Shown here one piece after another: positions 35,419-50,100 of a stretch of DNA of 51,673 nucleotides. The stretch spans positions 1 through 51,673 of the forward strand of contig JAWQRO010000160.1 of the NCBI GenBank assembly GCA_033557835.1. Direction: 5' to 3'. Position numbers and translations under genes: made by a program. Numbering within the stretch: position 1 is the stretch's first letter; each line of letters starts with the position of its first letter. This DNA comes from Helochares maculicollis (Eukaryota; Arthropoda; Insecta; Coleoptera; Hydrophilidae). The notes under the pieces are model-generated. The model was given only the letters and a program-made list of their open reading frames with translations, was not told the origin of the DNA and did not search any database.

Positions 35419-35929
35419 TATTTACATACAAACATTTATATTTTCTCATGAAACAATTATATTCAACATTTATATTAGCAACGAATTTAAAAACATTATC
35501 TCTGTTCCCACTAGTCTCATAAAATGAACCATAAATAATTTGAAAATAGTACAAATTTTCATCGAACAAGATCTTAAATTTCGAGGCATACTTAAATATA
35601 CTGCTGAAATCAAATTACTTCTAAAACTTAAAAATATAATAAAAATACTATATATTTTATTTTTTCCTTATTCCGCTCTACGAATATCTTAGAATATCAC
35701 CTACTGACCACTTCATCTCTTGAAAGTCTTCTATTATCGGTATTTCTTTTGTTACTTCGGTTCCGCTACCAATTGCGCAGGTACAACATATTATCTTATT
35801 TGAATTGTTACGTTTCATTTTTGTTTCTATTTGTGGGATATGATTTTCGCAGGATTAGATTTAGCTCCTAGTGCCAGAAATCAAGTTCTATTTTGAACTT
35901 AAAAACTTGTAAGCCGCATCTAAATAACA

Positions 35930-36180
35930 AGTTACGGTTCTGACAGTTTCCCTATCCTCACCTTTCCCATAAGCTTACGGACATGAATCCAGTGCCGCGT
36001 CGAAGTGCCAAGCAGTCTGTATATTCTTATCGGAACGTGGGGTGTGGTGGTGGGGACTACAAGACACATCTATCTACCAACACATGCATTGCATTCTCCG
36101 AGCGAGCTATAACCTCCCGGCTCGAGAAAGGCATATGCTTTAGTGTAGTCAGTATATCCTGCGAGTGAGTCGATATAGTG
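35930..36180. other. GC-rich island with initiator-like motif in da intron 3
   Basis: This is a patch of raised GC content, including GGGGTGTGGTGGTGGGGAC and CTCCCGGCTCGAG. It contains TCAGT at 36149-36153 and a possible donor GTGAGTC shortly after (about 36165). A 61-codon frame at 35983-36168 covers it, but it has no recognisable similarity and may be incidental. Lying about 2 kb upstream of the alternative exon at 38095, it is a candidate promoter or 5' non-coding exon. No direct proof is visible. Confidence 0.35.
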
Positions 36181-37899
36181 AGAGTATTTTGTATGTCCTT
36201 TGTTCCTCTATGTTTCTAGGTTTAGTGCATTCTAAGAAAATCTCTCTACCTTTGAATAATAGTGAATCAGTGATGGTTTGTTCGTGGGACAACTTTTCGC
36301 GCAACTCTTTACAGTGACCTTAAAAGTTTGTTGTCAAAGTTACTTTGAAAGTTTTATGAGTGTACTTTAAATGATTTTAATACAAATGGAAGACTCTTAA
36401 AATAAACGTTTGATGGATAAATTTTATTGTTAGCCAAAGATTCTGTTTTCTTACTTTAGTTGCCGTAAAAATTTTGGATTGCAGATATTCTATGGAAATG
36501 TATGGCGTAGGTATTTTTGTTTTCATCTTAAAGCTATTAAAGATTTAGGTTATATCAACGTGTAGCTCGTATTTTCTCACTTCGGCGTTTTCATTTTTGT
36601 ATTTCTAAATTAGATAATGTGTTTTAAATAATCTATATTTGTACTCGCCCGCTACATTTGTCTCATATAATCAAAATTGACACTATTAGACCATGATAAT
36701 TAATATTTATTTATTTGTCGACCTGCATATCGACCATGTCCTGTAAGATCGAGAGGCAGTAGCTCTTATTTCGCCATGTCCTAGACACCACAAATGCCAG
36801 AAATTTTGTTTGTATGGCCTTACATACAATTCAGTACCCCAAGCCTCGGCTTGTAAATCAACAAAATTAAAACGCATCCATTATTGTTAAACCAAATGCA
36901 GGCCATAGAGACTAACAATTTTGAATGCCTTAATAACCGAACGCCATTCTCAAATTTGTTGTTGTTGGAATAAGCCGAAATTCGGGCCTCTCAACCAAAT
37001 ACGATTCTCTAGAAAATTAGAATAGCTATTGTTACACCTATTGAGTTATATTTATTGCTCCCGCCACCTTAATAGCACACCGGGCAATATTTCACTTTCA
37101 AAATTTTCATGCAAGCTACTTTGCGCTTAATTGATGGTTTTGTCCTTGCTATCAAAATTTAATAAATTTATTTAAATCCTACTGTTGTTGATATTTAAAT
37201 TCTTGCAATAAATTACTTAAATATACATATACGCCTACAGATTTTTTATTCTTTTTTTCTGTCGAATTTTAAGGAAGTCCTTGAATTTATTGGTTTTTGT
37301 TGCGCAGAATAATTTAAATTGATTTAGATGTCTTATCTAAATTATTTTAGATGGTGTACAGACATCTCCAGACTGTAAATATATGTCCTTGCTTCTTACA
37401 TCTCATTGCTTTTTAATTACTTCGCTAGTTTGAAACCACGCCGAACGACCGGTTAAACTATCTGCATGCATTTGTACAAAAAAAAATTAAGACCTCAGTA
37501 CCAACTTAAGTTGTGCAAACTAAATGCTATACAAAAATACCACGGGTGTGTTCTCTTTAACGTGGATGGTATTATGCAGAAATAATGAATAGATAAAATT
37601 TTCAAATGCCCTCGCAGGAGGCCTCTTGAACGTCATCTAGATTCGAATGTAGGCATAGTATTTTTATCAAATATTTGTAACACTTGACCCTAACTTTCCG
37701 TTAATTTGTAGGTGCTTTTGTTCGTTTTGCGAAAGTTAAAGTCCACTCGCCAGCGTTAAAACAAAGAGCATCGCTGAAATAATCATCTTGCAAGATAGCA
37801 GTAATTAAGAATAAGTTAAATTTTAGTGACCCGTGGAAGCGGTATCTATTGCAAAATTGGACTTACTTATCCACAGTGTAATTAATTATAATAACATTA

Positions 37900-38094
37900 A
37901 GTGATACTTTTGATTCGTGCCGACTGATTTCTCGGTAATGTGACTTTTTTGCGGACTACAAGACCCTGCGTTTTACTCGATGGTCTTTTTATTGTGCTGT
38001 AATATGCATCGGCGTAATTGCAACTGCAGTTTCGTGTTTTTGACGCAATCCTTGTGATTTTCGTGTGATAATATTTTTTAAAAACTAGCTAGTG
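37900..38094 (+). promoter_or_regulatory. Putative 5' UTR and promoter of the alternative first exon
   Basis: The sequence upstream of the ATG at 38095 is less AT-rich than the flanking intron and lacks a polypyrimidine-AG acceptor; the nearest AG follows a run of A residues. This favours a first exon over an internal one. An in-frame TAG at 38086-38088 closes the frame upstream. No TATA box is obvious, and the exact start site is not visible. Confidence 0.4.
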
Positions 38095-38181
38095 ATGGAG
38101 TACACAAATCCAAACAACAATTTTATTGCAAGACAGCCGGCCTTCTGGAAATACAACCAGAATACACAGCCAGAAAGTGGA
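38095..38181 (+). CDS. Candidate alternative first coding exon of da (or first exon of a nested gene)
   Basis: The 29 codons run from ATG (GTGATGG context) to a strong donor GTAAGT at 38182. The frame reads MEYTNPNNNFIARQPAFWKY and then NQNTQPESG. It ends in phase 0, the same phase as the donor of da exon 3, so both could splice to the same downstream exon. An in-frame stop lies 9 nt upstream. No acceptor precedes it. The peptide is polar, Asn-rich, with one aromatic cluster (FWKY), and I know no homologue. If it belongs to da, the product would lack the N-terminal activation domain but keep the bHLH, as in the short TCF4/TCF12 isoforms of vertebrates made from internal promoters. It could also be the first exon of another gene nested in the intron. 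Reality as an exon is likely; assignment to da is inferred. Confidence 0.6.
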
Positions 38182-41100
38182 GTAAGTGTTTATTCTGTAC
38201 ATTCATACATATCAATAATGTAGCCACTAAAGATTGTGATCAGTCATTTTAAGTACTTAGTCACTTGTTGGATTTTAAACTAAAACTTAGATGTATTTTA
38301 TGACGTTAATTTTTTGGAACCTGCAGAGCTAATCGGTTGCCTAAATAACCTCCCGCTTGTCCTGCTGATTTTGAAACAAATCTATTTCTTTTGTGAACAG
38401 TTTTCTTTGTGCACGAGCTACCTGAATTCACCTGAGTTTAGCAAGATCTAAGTCAGTATTAGGAAAAGAGTAATCCCACATCCCTAATAATAATATCATA
38501 TATTCTACTTGAGTTAGGTTGTTGTTCGATTGGTGCCCTAGTTGAAGAGAACAAAATACCTAATAGCATCATAGATATTGCATGAAACAGAGAAATTTTT
38601 AAACGAATTAATGATTTTCACTTCACCAAATATGAAATATACACAATAACAGAAACAAGAAATCTAATCGTTTAAATATTATAATTCCACGTAGTACATT
38701 TCTGTTCTTATAAACGTGTTCAGCTTCCAGTTCATGTATACACACTCGAATGCATAAACTACCATAGGAGAAGCATATTTCTTTTTATGTTATCATGTTC
38801 GACAACGCTGTTTGTTGGTACAGCAAGCTATTTATAGCAGCATTAAGGTACAGTCGTAGGGGGAATAATAACCATAAGCGACATAAAATTATGATAAAAC
38901 TATACTCTGCCTTGTATGAGTTCATTGTCACTGAAATTTAAACCGAATAAATACTCGTTCAATTTCTTTTTGGAACACAAAACCATTTCAACTTTGAGAA
39001 ATCTACCCAGATCATTTTTGTATGCCATTTTAGGAGCGTGGGATAAATTTAATATACATTTTCTGTATATCCCACGACAATTTATCTGTATCCCTGGTAC
39101 CTGTTCCCTGAGACACTGGTGGGTAAAAGCAATTAAATTACAACGTTTTAGTTCCCATACACCTTATTTTAAGGATCAAAAGAGGGATGCATTATTGGGG
39201 GAACTTGAGGGTTGAACGGCCTAAACGAAGCCTGTTGTAATCTTATTTAAATGTTGTTCCTGTAAATTTTAGGCCTGCTGTCTGTTTAGAAACAACGTGT
39301 GAACCTCTAATCATTTTTAAATAGTAATTGAATTGTGCATCGGTATAAAAATAAACATTTATAAGAACAAAAGCTTGGTAATTGCTTATATTGTGCATAT
39401 TTCTATTATTAAAACAACAGGTGCACAGTTTGACATTTCTGAAACTCGTATGTGAACTTTCATAATGATGTTAATATTTATTTATTGAATACGTTATTAA
39501 GGGAATGCAGTTGCAAGTGCAGCTGATATGTAACTACCGGAATGCAAACTTTGCGTCTCCATTTTTATATAATTTTTCGTTAATTTCAATAGATTGGCGA
39601 ATGAAAGTTGTGATTTAATGATAAAGTAAATTGTTATCATCGAAACACCTGTTGCCGTTTCTCTATCAAGACAAATTGAAATATTTGACAACGTTCGTTG
39701 CACTACTCATAGTTACGAAATGCTTAGGGTACACGCATTCCATTAAAAATAGAACACTTTTATCCCGGAACTCCCCATAGCTTACGCTGTTTAATCTCTA
39801 AAAACTCTGTGGAATACACTATCTTAAGAGATTTGCATTGTCGCCTCAAGTTAATTGACTTGTAGACTCCCCGACTCTCCTTCATAACATCTGTTCCTCA
39901 TTTCACCCCTCTGTGTACACTGAACACCTACCCCACGCGAAGCACCATGCAAGCAAATATAAATAAAATTTGCTTAAAATGCTTATCTTCTGTTTGTTTA
40001 GGTACTTTGGACTAAAATTATTATATAAATATGCAAATACTAACACATTAAACAAAGTTGCTTATAATTTCATTTTGACTAGGAGTGGTAAACCTCTCAC
40101 TTGGGTTTATTGGCTTAATTACGAAATTGAAATTGAGCAAAACAATTAATATATATTTCTTATACAGCAATACACCTAACCATTTTATTGTAATCATAAA
40201 CAATTCCGTGCAATAGCTAAATGCTTTAAAAATTGTGAACGCAGAACCGATAATGATTATAAACCCGTTTTAATTGTAACGTTATCCCGAATATAAATTA
40301 AATGATTTGGCCGTGAACTATTATCCTATTTTACGCACGATAAATGCAGACTTCACACATGCAAATCTCGGACTTGTGTTACCATCGTTTTTACGATAAG
40401 GCAAGTTAGACTAAAGGCTAATCAAGTTCTGCATACTGTAAATGCAAAATTATGATAATCGCAGGATAGAAACATATGTTGTGCAATATTCGCGTATAAT
40501 AGCCGATTATTAAGTCTTACAGTTATTTCGTTTCCTTTTTTTTTAGTAAGATAGGATTTCTTAATTCTAGGTAATAATGAAATGCATAAAATTCTACTAT
40601 GTGCCACATTTACTGCTTTGCTTAGGCTTCGTTTCTGCTCTCTGGTAATTTTCCACTTCCGCGTGAAGCTCAAAAAATATTGAATTTGACACATTTATAG
40701 CTTTCACATCTTTCATTAAGCTATAATTGGACGTACCTTAGCTACGGCGGAAATATCAGTTAATCTTTTTGTTGTCGCATATTTTCGTCTGCTTGAAACT
40801 ACTTTAATAATTGCATTTCAAGTGATGGGTATTTGCTAGGCATCACTAACATCGGTTGGTTTATTTATCCGCAATGCTCAAAAATGAGGAACATGATTAA
40901 ATTAGAAATAAAGTAGTCGTATGGGCATGTTTTAAATGATATCTTCCCCGCAGTTCTCTGCAAAAACAGTAATAGGCAGTATAAGACATGGGACAACTTC
41001 CCATTTGAATTGTACGTTATAACCTAACAAACGAGGCAGGTTCTTCTACAACTCTGCACACAATACTAAAATGTTTACGATCTTGTAAGGTCTAACATTT

Positions 41101-44100
41101 CCGGGCGTTCTCCAATGTTTTTAAGGCTCTATAACGTTGAAGCAAACTACCATCATTCTTCCGTATTAGTAAGTGGATTGCTAGAGCTGACCCCGCAAGA
41201 AATAGAGGGACATCCTGAGACCCTCATGCCGTTCGTCCATCCACCCTATCAACCTGCATGTCTATAAATAAAACATACATACGGTCTAATAAAGGTAGTT
41301 AATGTATTTTACATGTTAAGTATTTATTACCAGAATTCATAATGCCTATCCGTTTCTCACGACTCTTATGTATTTTTAATTGTTTGAAGATAGCTTCGGT
41401 TACAAGACAAATAAAGTTGCCCAACGACTCTTACTGCTAAAGCTAGTTGATGTAGAGGATGTGAGGATACTCCCTTTCCTAATTATGGTGTAATTTATGT
41501 TGAAAGTATATAGTGTTAAATTGTTTGAGGAACCGTTGTTGTCAAGTACGCATTAATATATTTATGTTATTTGTAATAGGTATCTAAATTATAGTTTTGT
41601 ACCTCCAAACAACTATTTACTTAGAAATTGTATTGGTTATGTTTTTGATCAATTTTGTGAACTCGATTTTCCGCTTGTTATTTGTAAACCTTGATTGGTG
41701 GCAAGTGTATGTTACACGTTAGACTGCAGAAAATGTGTAACTAAATGAATTTTGCTAACTGCGCTTAAGTAAAATTCTTAGATTAGTTTCAACTTCTTCG
41801 AACTTTACGCTGCATTAAAAACAACCTGTTTTCTACTTAAAAGTAGTAACAGACAATAGGCTTACCCGAAATGTCCAGTTGCGTTTTTATATTTCCCACA
41901 TTCATTGCAATGCTGGAAGCCCATTTGCTTAAGCACCTACATAGCAAAATGTCTGTAGGGGGTACTGAAAAGTTGCTAGAACCATACAGGTCAATAGGGG
42001 CACAACTTTTAACGAGATGTAAGCTTTAGAATTGAAAGAAAATTTATTTATATAGGTGCTGAACCGTGGAATATATTTTTATTTCAAAGTGCTATAACAA
42101 TCACTTCTAAATAAAAGTGGCTATTTGTACAAATTATTGAAAATCGTTTACGTAAATCAGTAAGTATATGATAGCTTATTAAGTATTTTATTGCGCGAAC
42201 AAAATAAGTGTTGTGATAGTTGATATTTAAATATTTACGTTTATATTTTATATTCTCTTAAAAGGTTTAAACGCTCACATGCACACTTTTTCAGTTTTAT
42301 GCAATTAAAATTGTGTTTAAGAGTTAATGCTCTACTTTAAGTTACGATTTGTGTACTAAATATGAGGGATAGTGGTGAATACAATATATAATTAAATACG
42401 TCGATAATAATCTTAGTAGAAACCAAACTTTTATATGGAAAATTTGACTCCCAAGCTAATAATATCATACATATAAAACCACTAAACGATACATATTTAA
42501 TTGTCGTTTATATGCATGTAATTGAAGATCTCTTACCACATTAAATTCCGTAATCTATGCTTAATTTGCAGTCTTGTATTGAGACAGTCTTTTCTTAAAT
42601 AAAATTAGCATATCTATCCTTACTATATTTCGTTTAACGAACAATCTTACTTGTGATTTTGGGAAGATCTCATTCGTTTCTGTTGTTTAATAAAACTGTC
42701 TATTTTATCGCTAAACTCGGAAGTTTTGCTTGAAAACAAGTCAATCGATGTCACTTTCGCTTACAGCTCATTGTTTTCTATAACCTCACGTGCTGCTCAC
42801 CGTGCGTGCGTTTAATCGAATTTTAATCAAGAATTAAGTATTTGTTTTAAATATGAATCCAAGTTAACTGAAAATAATATTTCTCTTTTCAACTTTTTGG
42901 AATGCACTAAATTTCATTTATTGCAAATTATTTCACATAATTTATCGTTTTTACCTCAACAATCAGGGTCAATCTTCAACTTGCCCTATTTTTGACGTAA
43001 AAAAATACTCGCAGCTAACATTACTCACTTTACAATACTAATGCCATTCCAACATTAAATATAGATAAAAGTGGGGATTTATTATTATCACACATATTGA
43101 TGCTTGTGTTAAGTATTATAATTTCAGGCTGTTCCGTAGCAACAAGAAACACTAAAAGGCCACGTCAACTGCAAATCTAATTCTCTGTACTTTGCAACTT
43201 AACTCCCTAAAATAATGATTGTTGCAGATATATAGAAAACATGTTGAAATGATAAAAATCTATGCGAATTCTAGAGCGTCGCGGCACGCCGATATAATTT
43301 ACTAGCAAATTAGCTTGCCTAATTCCACACAAAATTTTTCCCGCTTGCTGCAAATATTTAGACGATGATTTAGCAATAGACCTATAATTATATCAATTAA
43401 AGTGAATTATATTGTAACTAAATGGGAAATCCTTTAGAAATTATCGCCGCATGCATTATTTTGAAATAGTGTAACAATCTTAATGAATAGGATATTTAGT
43501 CTGGAGCCGGCGATACTCTCTAGGAGGAGGAAGTTACGAAACTATTCCGAATTACATATTAAAAATATTAATGGATCGTTGAAATTCTCGCAATAAATCA
43601 CACGGATCTCTCTCGGCTCGCATAACTTATCATACGCTGCGTGTATGAAGTTTTTTGGCATCCCGGCTTGTTGCTATTTAAAGTTTCATTGTATGATTAA
43701 TGAACGTTAACATACGCAAACATATGACTTATTTACTCTTTTATTTTAAACATTTCTGGCCTGCCAACTTTGGACGGTAAGTGGATTTCCGAATCGTCTT
43801 GTCAAAGGTTTTTGGGCAGCTAGGATCAAATAATGGCGTGAAAAAAGCCATTCTTAAAAATGGAAGGCTCTCTCTAGCTTAGTGTGTGGTATTTATGAAA
43901 TGTATAGAATTAAATATAGTTTCTTAGGAGTCTTAGTCCTATGAACTCTAATTTACTATTAATAAACCGGAAACGTAAGTTTACTTTTAACGTTTGATGT
44001 TTCTTAAAAATTTGATTGACGTGAATCATAAATAGCTGAGTTTATGTCAACAGAGAAAAATTACCTCGCTTAATTTAAAATTATTAAAGAAAAATTGGGG

Positions 44101-47100
44101 TATAAAAATGTAATTAAACTGCTGTTAAATGCAAAAGTAAGTCTGCTAATTAGTTTTCTTATTTTACTGGTAATCTCAGACAGTTTTGATAATTGCATTT
44201 AAGAGATAAGTGGTAAAAAAATGAAGACTCACATATATATTTGTAATTTACATGATCAACTAACAAATTCGCGCCAATATATTTAATCCAATGACTTTGT
44301 TATTCCAATTTAATTCTTTTATTAGCTTGTCAACGAACTTTGTCCTTGCAGCAATTTTTATATTGTTAAATAAGTATACTGATATTTCTAAATTATTGTG
44401 CAAGGTCTCTAATTACCAACTCATTGCCATTGCAATGACCTAGTGTTAAAAAATTATTAAAGCACTGATTTATCGTTTCCATCATCCATTAGTGTGAAAA
44501 TTTTAGCCGATAAATTGATTAACTGCTTTTCATACATACACCCATAGATGCGATAATTCTCTAGTCAAATGTACATCTATAAATAGGATGTCCTTCCAGT
44601 TTGTAGCATTTGTTTTAGCCATTAAAGTATCTCAATATGCGCGTTATTCTAATTAACAAAACAGAGTACTCTCTGCAGCCAGTTTTCTAAGTCTCCTCAG
44701 CAACATACAAATTAACTGTTAAACATTTCGTAAATATGCAAATTGTCTTACCATGAGTAATACAGTGGATAGAGACCGTTTAAATAAGTTGTTGGCATTT
44801 AGAGGAAGTATAATTTTCAGTTCCTCCTCTAGACCAAAAGCAAACAGGTTATTAAAATGCCTTAGTTAAATGATATTTGCATAATTACTTTGCGGCTTCT
44901 TCGCTGTACACTGTAGGTACTATTATAACATATTTCCAAGAAGTTTTGCATTTTTATTTAGTTTTCCTCGGTCTTAGCAGGAAGTTGTAGGAATCCTAAA
45001 AAGGACTCGAAATGAAATTTGAAAACACGTTACTTAGATCTTATGAATAATTATAAAATTTTAAAATGTTTGTTCCATAATTTTTTATGCCGTGCCATTT
45101 GCTTATACCGACAAAATTGTTTCGTTGACTGGTATATTTAGATAAAACATAAAGCCGGCAACCCAACTCGAAACACTCGCGCGCACGCACACACAATATA
45201 AATTGCATTAATTATTTATGGAATATTAGAACCAAATATTTCTCTTGGTTTTTGTGTACGAATTGTGCCAAATTTAAATTACTGAAAATATTTCATTTTA
45301 AGTTGCTCAATTCCATATAATTAAAAGCTTGCTGCATCTACTTGTTAGGCAAACCGTGAATTTAAACAGTCAGTTAGTTAAAGCAGAACATGAATTTTAT
45401 TGGGTAACATTCAGTTCATGACTTATAGGTTTGTATTGACGAAACTCTTTAAGAATTTCCTTTCGATACTCAATATCCTTGGAGTACCCCAAAAAGGATA
45501 ATAAATATTTAAATTCCGAACAGCGATTTTTATGAGCGCTCAATTTTAAAGACCAAACCGTTAATTCTTACAATTACTTTTTCAATGAAATCATTTCTAA
45601 TTACAGCCATGACCGTAACTCTTATCATCGGAAACTAGACTACGCTACAGCTTCGTCCAGAGCTCAGTTCACTGACTAGAAATCATTTAGAATGAAAAAT
45701 AGCGTGGCATTCTTTAATTGCGTAAAAACGTCACTGGTCTACATTTTACTGCGAACAATTTCGTTTTTTATGAATTTGTAGTAAATGCTTATTTGCTATC
45801 AATTATTTTATAATGGTACTTTCTAATATTGGGTACAAAATAAAGAACTTATGTTATATACCGGCGAATATAAATAATACGGTATAAAATTGATCAGAAT
45901 TCAGTAATTGGTATATGCCCATAGATATGTTTGTAGGTAACACAAAATGATTGGATTTGTTTTAACAAATTAATGGAACTTAATTCATAATCGGTGATTT
46001 AAATTACTAAACCAAGGATTCATTCTCATCGATGCTTAAGAGCTGTCTGGTGACAAGGAAACCAGTAAACTGTAAATTCTTAAACTGACTAATTTTTATG
46101 CCCTAAATAAATTGATTTTCTCTAATACGTAGTGTTTGACGGAATCATATGTAGAATAAAAACATAAACCCTCTGCATTAACCACATTTATTTCAGACAC
46201 GCGTCCAATAAGAAAACAATCGCCATATATTTGGGGTTCATTTTTCTATACAGTTAATTTTCAGTGAATGTTACATACCACTTCAGTAGCTATTAGAGCA
46301 GTTGAGTAAATTAAACACCCCCTTAGTGTCGAATTTTCGTATCAATATCATGTAATAATAAAAATTTTAAAATTTCAAGTTTATTGTTTTGTTATTTCTA
46401 AAAGCTAATAATGCAAATAATTTATACGTTGGCATATCGCCATTTAATATTTTCCAAATATATTTTTACTGCGTTCTTTTTCTTAATAAGCGCTTTTTAT
46501 AAATATCTAGAAGTGCTTTTGCTATAAATTGGCCTTCATAACATTGCATCTTGTATATGGGATGATTGTCAATTGAGTTTTGCATTTTTTATGTACATTA
46601 CATTAAATTACTTCAGCCACTGTACTTAACGATCTTTAAATCTCATCCATAATTGATACTTAAAACATTAAAGGCGCCATTCTGTTTTATGAGAGTCCTT
46701 TATGAAACATCCCATAAAATCGAAATAAGAGCTATATTTTTCAATTAACCTCAATTTATTTGTTTTCAGTTAAGCATTTTAGCTGTCGCTATAAGTGTGC
46801 GCGTTGTCTTACTAACCTTATTTCCTTATATCTTTTATTATTGTCTTCTACGTTGCCAATAATAGTTGTTTAAATTTAATTAAAAAAAAAATGTCGATTT
46901 ATGGATTTCTCGATATGATATGATTTTTCAATGAAAATATCTGCGGTATTACTAGAATGTTACCGCTTTTAATGAAATTAAAGATGATTTCGCTCGATGA
47001 TTGCTTATTGATAGTCAAAAAGTTTATTTTCACTCAAGTAATGTTTACTCCCACGGGTCACATTTACAGTTTGCTAACAAACCTAAGTAGTTACAATAAT

Positions 47101-50100
47101 CCTATTGTGTTGTGTTGTGTAAGGTAATAACTTACTCCAAGGAAATATAAATTGCAATTAACTACTTGGTACGTCCAGCTTATTTAACAAAAATAAAATC
47201 GATAACAATCAAATGGGTGCAAAATTATAAATTAGAACACCATATTGTTAGGCCTAACGAGCTGTGCTTTTGATTACGTCTAAATTGGGATATGTAACTA
47301 TTTATTTTAATTCAATTTACATAACTTAGTTGGCAAACCATTTAGTGAGTCTATTCATACGAAATTTCGACTCTTTAGCAAATATTTACATTTTTAAGAA
47401 AACTAACTACTTGATTTCCGATAAAACAAAATGCAAACGATCAAACTGCGCATAGCATAAAAATATTATTTCTGGATTAACTTTTTAATGTTTTTTTTTC
47501 TTTAACTTTATATAATCAAACATTTTATATCCACTAACCGCATAAATAAATGAAATACACTTTTCATAGAAAAATCGTCGCATTTGCGTCATAAAATACA
47601 CATTAATCTCTTTTTAAGGATTTAACATCGTTTACACTTCATGAAGCTGTATCATACCGCTTAATTATTATTTGACAGTTAGATTGATCTTTAAACCTTT
47701 TTGTGGTTATAAGCAATTCCTTAGATTTTAGAAACGGTTTTCAGGTAGATATCAAGCCGAGTTTAATCCTTTTAGCTTTCATTATGCTGCAGCTAGGCAC
47801 ATTTATTCTGGTTGGAAGTTTTTTAGAAATGTTTAATAAGTAACAGCTTACAATTATGCTGATTTAATAATATTAATTATTTATCTATTCATTAAATCAT
47901 TAAATTCTATTTCTTAGTCGGAAATTATTTATTATAGCGGCGAGGCAGCAGGAAGTTTCTGTAGAGACATATAGGTAGGACAATTAAGCATACATATTCT
48001 TTTTAAAAGCTAACTTGATTAAAGCAAAGTCTATTACAGAGTTAAATTGGTAATCACATGCAATTATTCAATTCTACCTTTTATTATAATAAACAATAGT
48101 TACGGGAGGAAAGGAAAGGAGGCTTGGCCATGTTGCAATGTTAACTTTTAATAACATAATATTTTACAATAGATCATTAATAACGAAATCCCTGATACTT
48201 GCAAAGGCATATAAAATGTATAATGTATGTACAGCAATATCTCTAGCATATACACTGCACTAAATGTATTACATATCTAAGTATATTATTTATTTATAAA
48301 CCCGACTTCGTGCCAAGTTGAGCGAGACGGTAGATGGCTGGAAAATGACGCATTCACATTCGCTACATGTGTTCTTTTATTTAAAACGGGTTTATTTTTT
48401 TATTTGTAGGTTGTTCCCTGTTTCTAAAGTCTATGAGATATCAGCAGACTCACTGTCTCGGACGAGAAAGTCCTTAATCTTGCACTTCGAAGGATTAGTC
48501 TGACTTGTTGCAGATTACACAGTCAGCTAAGGATGTTATCAGTTTCCTCATTTTATTGCATAATTATAAACCGAACATTTTACGACGAGCTAAATGTTAT
48601 GGAAATTTGAGATATAAACAAGATGCGAGTGTAAATTTTAAATAATAATGAACACAGCATCAGATATCAAAGGAAGTACTCTTGTAGTTTCTATAGATGT
48701 TATAAATCTCCAGGTTTAATTATGTATATCTCGCATGTTCCTAGTTTTTCTCTTGCCGCACTTATAAATAATTATCTAAGGATTATATTCTACCGTAATG
48801 CTTATAGAATTGTAAAGCCAACATTCCGATCAGAATTTTATAGCCCATTTTCATTTTAGGATTACGGAACGATTAATCTGTTTAGAATCGTGCATATCAA
48901 GATGCTTATGCTCGAATCTATTCGCATATACAAATTGAAAATTAATAAGTTTAGCTTTGTTTATGTGACCAACAAGAAAGGATATTAATAAGTATTACAA
49001 TGATATAAATTTGGTCAATTGATAAGCAGATCAAATGTCAAGTTCAAATATCAAACGCTTGTTTAAAGCAATTTGTAGGTCAACTGATTCTTTATTATAT
49101 CGTAGATTTGCACATTGTTAACGCCTTCACTGTATTCATCCATGTTTCAAACACCAATAGAAACGTTGTAATCGCTTCCTGCTTCAATAAATTAATTAGT
49201 TGCTTTAAGGTTTCGACGGCAGAACGTGTGAAATGTAATAAAACCATAATGCACCAGCATCAACTGAGCACATAGGAAACTGTAAATAACACCTACGTGA
49301 AAATATGGTCATAAATACTCTACCTTAATGGTAAATCTAGGTCGTACTATGAAATTAAATGACGTTGACATTCATTTCAATGAAGAGTTTTTAGAAACGC
49401 CGATAAAAATTAATATTTATGATAAAATTAATAAACCGTAACAGAAACTGTAAAAAAAGTCAAAATGAAAATAGGAGTAAACGTTTACCAAATTAAACGA
49501 CTGTTAACTAAAGAAAGGTGGTGGCAACAGTGAAGAATCTCCCTATCTTGTTTAGTTCTCTCCAAGTTTAAATTTCGGGATGTCATTTCAAAATAAAATG
49601 CAAAACTGCAACTCTGTTGCATTGTTATACTCTAAAGGATAAATGAACATTTTCATGTCGATACGCTAACTTTCCACGGTAGTAATCCATTTCTTTAGTT
49701 TACTGCCAGTCAAGTTGCTTTACACAAATCGCGATAGTACTATGTATCGACTTGCATCGGGAAATTTATTATCCTAGTGGGTCTCTTAGTGACCATTCAG
49801 CATATTTCCTGGATATATTACGCTGTTCGGTTTTATAGAAGCTTGTTTTTTCTGCCATTTCATCGTTTATGTCTTTATTTGATTTAAGGGTTCACTATAT
49901 TAGATTTTCATCCCGACTGTCCGATCCCAGCCAATATACAAAAAAAATAAAAGCTTAAGTCAACAAACTTTGGAGGGCAGTTTTGAATTGTCTACATTTT
50001 TATTGGAATTTGTCAAAATATATTCTTGTTGCACTCCACCATAAAAATAAATTTGTAAAAAGAACGAGACTTGAACCTTCGTAAACGCGCATAAAAAAGA

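Noticed and set aside
48860..48990. Possible exon after an acceptor-like TTTTAG, open for about 40 codons
   Set aside because: No donor bounds it before the stop, and the composition (Ile/Lys-rich) does not resemble the Ser/Pro/Gly-rich E-protein linker.
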